Source of the DNA: Actinernus sp. WN-2022
Lineage: Eukaryota > Cnidaria > Anthozoa > Actiniaria > Actinernidae
NCBI GenBank assembly: GCA_030867875.1
Contig: JAOWCC010001751.1
Span: 20,296,026-20,360,025 of the forward strand
Reading direction: 5' to 3'
DNA length: 64,000 bases
Shown here: in pieces, positions 59,566 to 64,000 of the stretch
How positions within the stretch are numbered: the stretch's first letter is position 1
How the letters are laid out: every line of letters starts with the position of its first letter
Notes under the pieces: model-generated
Database searches by the model: none
Told to the model about the DNA's origin: nothing
Seen by the model: only the letters and a program-made list of their open reading frames with translations
Translations under genes and position numbers: made by a program

Positions 59566-60064
59566 AGTGCCTATAACAAAAAAATTAACCCTTCTTGCAA
59601 GATTTATAGCTATGAACCTTCGAAATGTTTTGAATACTTCTGTGAAGAAAATTTTCACTTACAGAAAATACTCAATGTTTACGCTTGTTTTATGACCTTT
59701 CCTGACCCATGACCGCGTAAGTAAAAGCCTGGGTCGATTCCTGATAAGACGCCATCTCATTAATGCATTATTCTCCATTCTCCTTTCTCCTTTCTATCAT
59801 AACATTTTAAGTATTTCTTCAAATTATTGCAAAGTCGAATTAGTTATATGAAGTTAAGATGACGTCTACTCAGGAATCGACCCAGGCTTTTACTCACGCG
59901 GTCATGGATCAGGAAGTTCAAATTTACACGATTTCAAACAAGCGTAGGACATAAAGCATTCACTGTAAACCAAAACTTTCTTCACATAAGTACTCAAAAT
60001 GTTAACTTTCACAAAACGAGATTCACAGTTATCAAAATTGCAAGAAGGGTTATAGGCACTTTAA
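59562..60064. mobile_element. TTAA-flanked palindromic element B, 503 bp
   Basis: TTTAAAGTGCCTATAACAAA at the left and GGTTATAGGCACTTTAA at the right, with the same inner blocks as 7041-7596 (CATTAATGCATTATTCTCCA, TGACCCATGACCGCGTAAG). It shares TTAA with A on the left and with C on the right (60061-60064). Confidence 0.78.
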
Positions 60065-62518
60065 AGTGCCTATGAACCTTATTTTTTTATTTTAGATATC
60101 AATTCTACATTAAGTGAATAGTAGAATGGTACAATATATATTGCTTTGAATGCTGCGTCGCTGAGTTAAGGAGGTTTTAATATCCAAAATGCTAATTACA
60201 TGACGTCAGGGGAAGCATCGATTATTATACAAACAAGAGCCCATCTGGGCTTTCACTCGGGCCACATGAGATTGAAGATGAAATACACTTTCATTTGAAA
60301 TCCTTTTAGTAATAACCGAAGGGAAGAATTATTAGCTGAATTTAGCAGTCTTTAGGAGTGGCCGGTAGCGCGGTGACATGCATTCTCTGCTCCCCTAGTA
60401 TATATATATCTCATACTCATTAATTATTCATGAGGTAACCAGCCAACCATGTGCCGAGAATTCGAACACATGACGATCCTTGAAGTCCTAGGACTGGAAC
60501 AAAATTAATTCAGTCCTTGGACTGGAAATAAATTGGTTGAATGTACTCCTGGGAGTTCTGGGTGTACTTTCCGGGGTTTCAAGGATCGTCATGTGTTCGA
60601 ATTCTCGGCACATCTCAACATCAAGGTTTTCTATGCTTTCTAGCGGTATGTTCAAGCTTGTGGCCTCCAAAGCGGCAACTTTGTTCTCTCTTGTCTGCCT
60701 CCATTCTTGAAAAATATTCACTGCCCAGTTGTTCTTGTAACGGGTTGACAAGGGCACAGCATTTGTTAACACTCCTTCTTCTTCCCCGCTGCTTTTCACT
60801 TTCCTAGAACGTTTTAGAGGTCGGAAGTCTTCCTCGTCGCTCTCACAACAAGCCATGCTGACTTCCGGCGTTGTCTTACAACTGTACAAACTAAATTCTG
60901 AAATTTGATATTATAATTCACGTACTCCAGTCTCAACAAATCCCAAAGGGCAAGAAACAAAAGCTACTTCATTACTAGAAATAGTAGAATGGATCAATCT
61001 TCAGTGACAAACAAGTTGCCTCCTAAATAATTAATGAGCATGAGATGTCATTTCAAAGCCTCCAATTCGGACTGGACGGGATTACAAGTCCTTGCAATCC
61101 CGTCCAGTCCTCATTGTCGGCTTTGAACTATTACTTCTCGTGTATGCAAATTAAAGAAGTTGACCTCTACTTATTCATGTACCGCACGCTTACAATTTAG
61201 TCTGCTGTTCTCCAGGTTCAGAGTACTAATAGACGAGTGTCTCAAATATATGTTTATATTTGTCCCATATTATAAGTTGTATCCTGTCCACCTATGATGG
61301 AGCTATCATATGATATATTTCTCTACTGTTCATTCTACCCTGCGGCTCTTTATCGCAGCTCGCGTCCATGTCAGGTATTTATTAACTGAAATGCCTGTTG
61401 GTTATATACCCTCCTTCCCAAAACTGATCTGCTCATTATATTACAGAACTATAAAGGGAACTGTTGGAAGCCTTTAATTTCTCGAACCAAAACCTCGGCC
61501 GTGAGAGGATTCTTGTTTAAATTGACCTTGAGAGTTGAATATTGCTTCGCTCATCATAAATTATTCTGTGTTGGCCTACAGATCACGGTGTTTGCGCTGG
61601 TATGTATTATGACCGAGAGGCATAAAACCTACGAAACGTACCTCAAACAAGAATGCCGTCCGATGGCAAAATCTATCAGCACCACGAGGTCAACAAATCG
61701 ACAAAGAAATGCAGATATAAACACGCAATGATTTCAACCTCACCGTACCTTAATTATATGTTGTCCTCCTAGAAAAACACAACATCTTGCCCTTTCTATC
61801 GCAGAAGCCTTGGTTTCAGCAGAAAGGAAAACGCTAAATTCCAATTCGATATGTGTGGATCTTTGAGTCCTTCAGGTCCGGCGTCGTGTCGTATATAAAA
61901 TCACAGGCCATCTGGGTAAAAAACGCGGTCCTTCGGCTCCGACAAGAGCGCCAGTTGCAATATCCTGAGCCTGTTGGAAGGCTTTCGCACGAGAACTGCT
62001 TACATTTGAGAGATGGGACTCGCGGATCCACCATTTTGATTTACTGTATTAAATTATGTAAATAAATTAACCTGGCGAGTGTTACGTGACCAGCACAGTG
62101 CGATCTGATTGGTGTGAATTTGACCTTTAACGTATGCGCAGAACGCTTGCTACACTGAATAATAAAAAAAAAATACGACTTGCATTTTAAGACTCGTTCC
62201 TGCCGAGTAAAAAGGTTGTTGCAATTAAACAAAATTTTCAAATTATCAGTGTTATACCCATGGTTGAAATAAAATGATATTAGAAATTTGTTTTCCTATA
62301 TCAGTATAAACGCCCATTCACAACCACTAAGAAAGTGATTGCAGATACCTCCCCTGACGTCATGTAATTAGCATTTTGGATATTAAAACCTCCTTAACTC
62401 AGCGGCACAGCATTCAAAGCAAAATATATTTTACCATTCTACTATTCACTTGATTCATTCAATTGATATCATTCAATTGATATCTAAAATAAAATAATAA
62501 GGTCCATGGGCACTTTAA
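60061..62518. mobile_element. TTAA-flanked element C, 2.46 kb, with gene fragment
   Basis: The ends are inverted for about 150 bp: TTAAAGTGCCTATGAACC... and ...GGGCACTTTAA, with TGCTAATTACATGACGTCAG / CTGACGTCATGTAATTAGCA inside. It carries a coding fragment at 60488-60889 and a small palindrome at 61072-61112. No transposase seen. Confidence 0.72.
60488..60889 (-). pseudogene. Fragment resembling the N-terminus of a DUF3504/Crypton-type protein
   Basis: The likely start is MACCESDEEDFRPLKRSRK at 60855, upstream of a TRYKNNWAVNIFQEWRQTRE segment. In my recollection this pattern (NxWAxxxFxEWR after an acidic, basic lead) opens KIAA1958/DUF3504 proteins derived from Crypton tyrosine recombinases; the catalytic part is absent. 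The last 45 or so codons run through an inverted repeat (60459-60490 against 60580-60611), so the C terminus is artificial. Confidence 0.4.
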
Positions 62519-64000
62519 ATTGATAGTGAGAAAAGGAGAAAAATCTCAAGCATGTCGGCCTTGGTCAGGGTAAAGTCTAATGTCTAGAAGAACAGAAATA
62601 CCGCGGTGAGTTGTTTTCCTGTGAACCCAATACTATAATTATAATTATTATAATAATTGATATTTAACCAGGGTAGCCTTATCAACAACAAGTTGCTGGT
62701 ATCAAAAAGGGTCCTAGAAATAAAACTATAAATGTTACAAACTAGTGGCTAGACATTTAAAATAAGTTAAAATATCAGTCAATTTAAAATATGGTCTATA
62801 CTAAGTTTAAGTAGTGTTCCAAGGCCAGTGTCTTAAAAGAGACACTATACTATAGCACTACTAAGTGGGTGAAAACTCGTCGTTTACTTTTTATTATTAT
62901 TTAAACAACATATATTCTTTACCTTTGTTCCAAAGGGTAGGTAGCTTATCTAGGGAACTTATGTCAAAAGCATGCTCTAAAAGGACTGCACATAACACAC
63001 ATTCAAGTCGGTTGTCAACGGTTAGGGCTAGATTCCTTCCGCCAGAAGGACGCACACCCAAAATGCACTGCACTAAAATACTTCATTAAGAGCAGGAACT
63101 GATGTCTAATGAAGTAACGCCTGCTAATCAAACAGCATGCAGTATAAAAGTTCTAAAAAAGCGGTTGTTGACAGCAAATCCCTCGTGCCGTAAGGGATAG
63201 TGACGGTTAGGGTTTCGGTTAATAGATGGGTTAGGGTTTCGGTTAATTTATAATAGATGGGTTAGGGTTTCGGTTCGAGTCTTCGTGGAGCCGATTTTTT
63301 TTAAATATAGTTGAGGGAAGCGTACTTGTTCGCCTAAATTGAGTTCTAAGTGCCGCTTTAGTTTGTACCCTAGAAATATAACATCGAGAAAATTGTATTT
63401 CGACCTTCTGGCGGATGGAATCTAGCCGCGACCGTTGTCAACCGAAATGGAGTGTAGTCGTGAATTCGTTTATTTTTGGGTCAAAACCTAAGACGAATAT
63501 TAATGTATCCTGCGAATCGATGTAGTTTATCATTTCGCACAGCTGGACAGTTATAACCACAATGCATTTCGGTCTGGGTATGTCGCTTGTCGTTAGTCGT
63601 TAGTCCGGGACAAGGTTTTTTGAAATAGACTGACAGCAAATACGATCTGGGCCGCGTCAGGCAAAAAGGGCCCGGACGACATAATATGTAAATGTATTTT
63701 GAAATTGTACCATGTTTTTTATACTTGTGGTGCAACTGCAATATGCATCGCGAGCGCCACATTGTGCTACTAACAAGTAGTGTTGATTTCATGAAATTGA
63801 CAAGTGAAATCGAAGACGAAATTTGCGATATTTTTACAGAAGGGTGTGATCACAATTTTAGCAGACGCAAATCATCCCCTATCATCAGACGATTGTTTCA
63901 AGGTGTAACTTGTACTATTGCTAAAATCATATTATGAGCTACGGGTAGCAGAACGACTGCAGAAAAGACATTTTTTTGCCAAAAAGTGATCATCTGGTTC
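62519..64000. other. Right edge, mostly unclassified, with one inverted-repeat element
   Basis: AT-rich DNA to 63000, the element at 63009-63444, then short open frames on both strands (for example 63692-63937 plus) without recognisable families. Confidence 0.4.
63009..63444. mobile_element. Inverted-repeat element with telomere-like internal repeats
   Basis: CGGTTGTCAACGGTTAGGGC and following bases to CCAGAAGG (about 41 bp) are matched inverted at 63404-63444. Inside, GGTTAGGGTTTCGGTTAAT or a close variant repeats three times between 63203 and 63275. Confidence 0.7.

Overview
The window is nuclear DNA of an intron-rich, transposon-rich metazoan. The gene content (fused mitochondrial transhydrogenase; secreted astacin with a discoidin domain) and the repeat fauna (Ty3/gypsy with a C-x4-C...H-x3-H amino-terminal finger, CR1/L2-like LINEs, tRNA-headed SINEs, many TTAA-flanked palindromic elements) fit a cnidarian, most likely an anthozoan such as a stony coral. 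That assignment is inference from pattern recognition; no search was run.

Two protein genes can be reconstructed exon by exon. (1) NNT, proton-translocating NAD(P)+ transhydrogenase, plus strand, 15 coding exons from 2758 to 40870. Every junction is GT-AG and phase-compatible, giving 1091 residues in the order mitochondrial presequence, domain I (NAD), membrane domain II, domain III (NADP). A probable 5' UTR exon and CCAAT-type promoter lie near 1385-1581. (2) A secreted astacin metalloprotease, minus strand, 8 coding exons from 57968 down to 43543, 388 residues: signal peptide, short pro-segment with an aspartate-switch motif, catalytic domain, then about two thirds of an F5/8C (discoidin) domain. 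The two genes converge tail to tail across 40.9-43.4 kb.

The introns and flanks are dominated by mobile DNA. Intron 4 of NNT holds an intact, very young Ty3/gypsy element (7732-13162) in antisense: identical-looking 287-bp LTRs, a 5-bp target duplication and one 1595-codon gag-pol frame. Its 5' LTR can pair for 16 nt with the sequence just downstream, as in Tf1-type self-priming. Intron 5 carries a decayed LINE, intron 6 a 58-bp minisatellite, and intron 12 to the 3' end nested inverted-repeat elements and SINEs. The astacin locus has LINE remnants, SINEs and a 73-bp tandem triplication that copies one of its exon/intron boundaries. From 54.9 to 62.5 kb there is a spacerless perfect 118-bp palindrome with a 9-bp target duplication, a palindromic element carrying a coding fragment, and three DNA transposons joined end to end through shared TTAA sites.

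No real tRNA, rRNA, CRISPR or prokaryotic features were seen. The items most worth checking are the self-priming hairpin, the triplicated splice boundary, the palindrome with 9-bp TSD, the TTAA-sharing chain, the altered Met-turn of the astacin, and two hammerhead-ribozyme-like cores.
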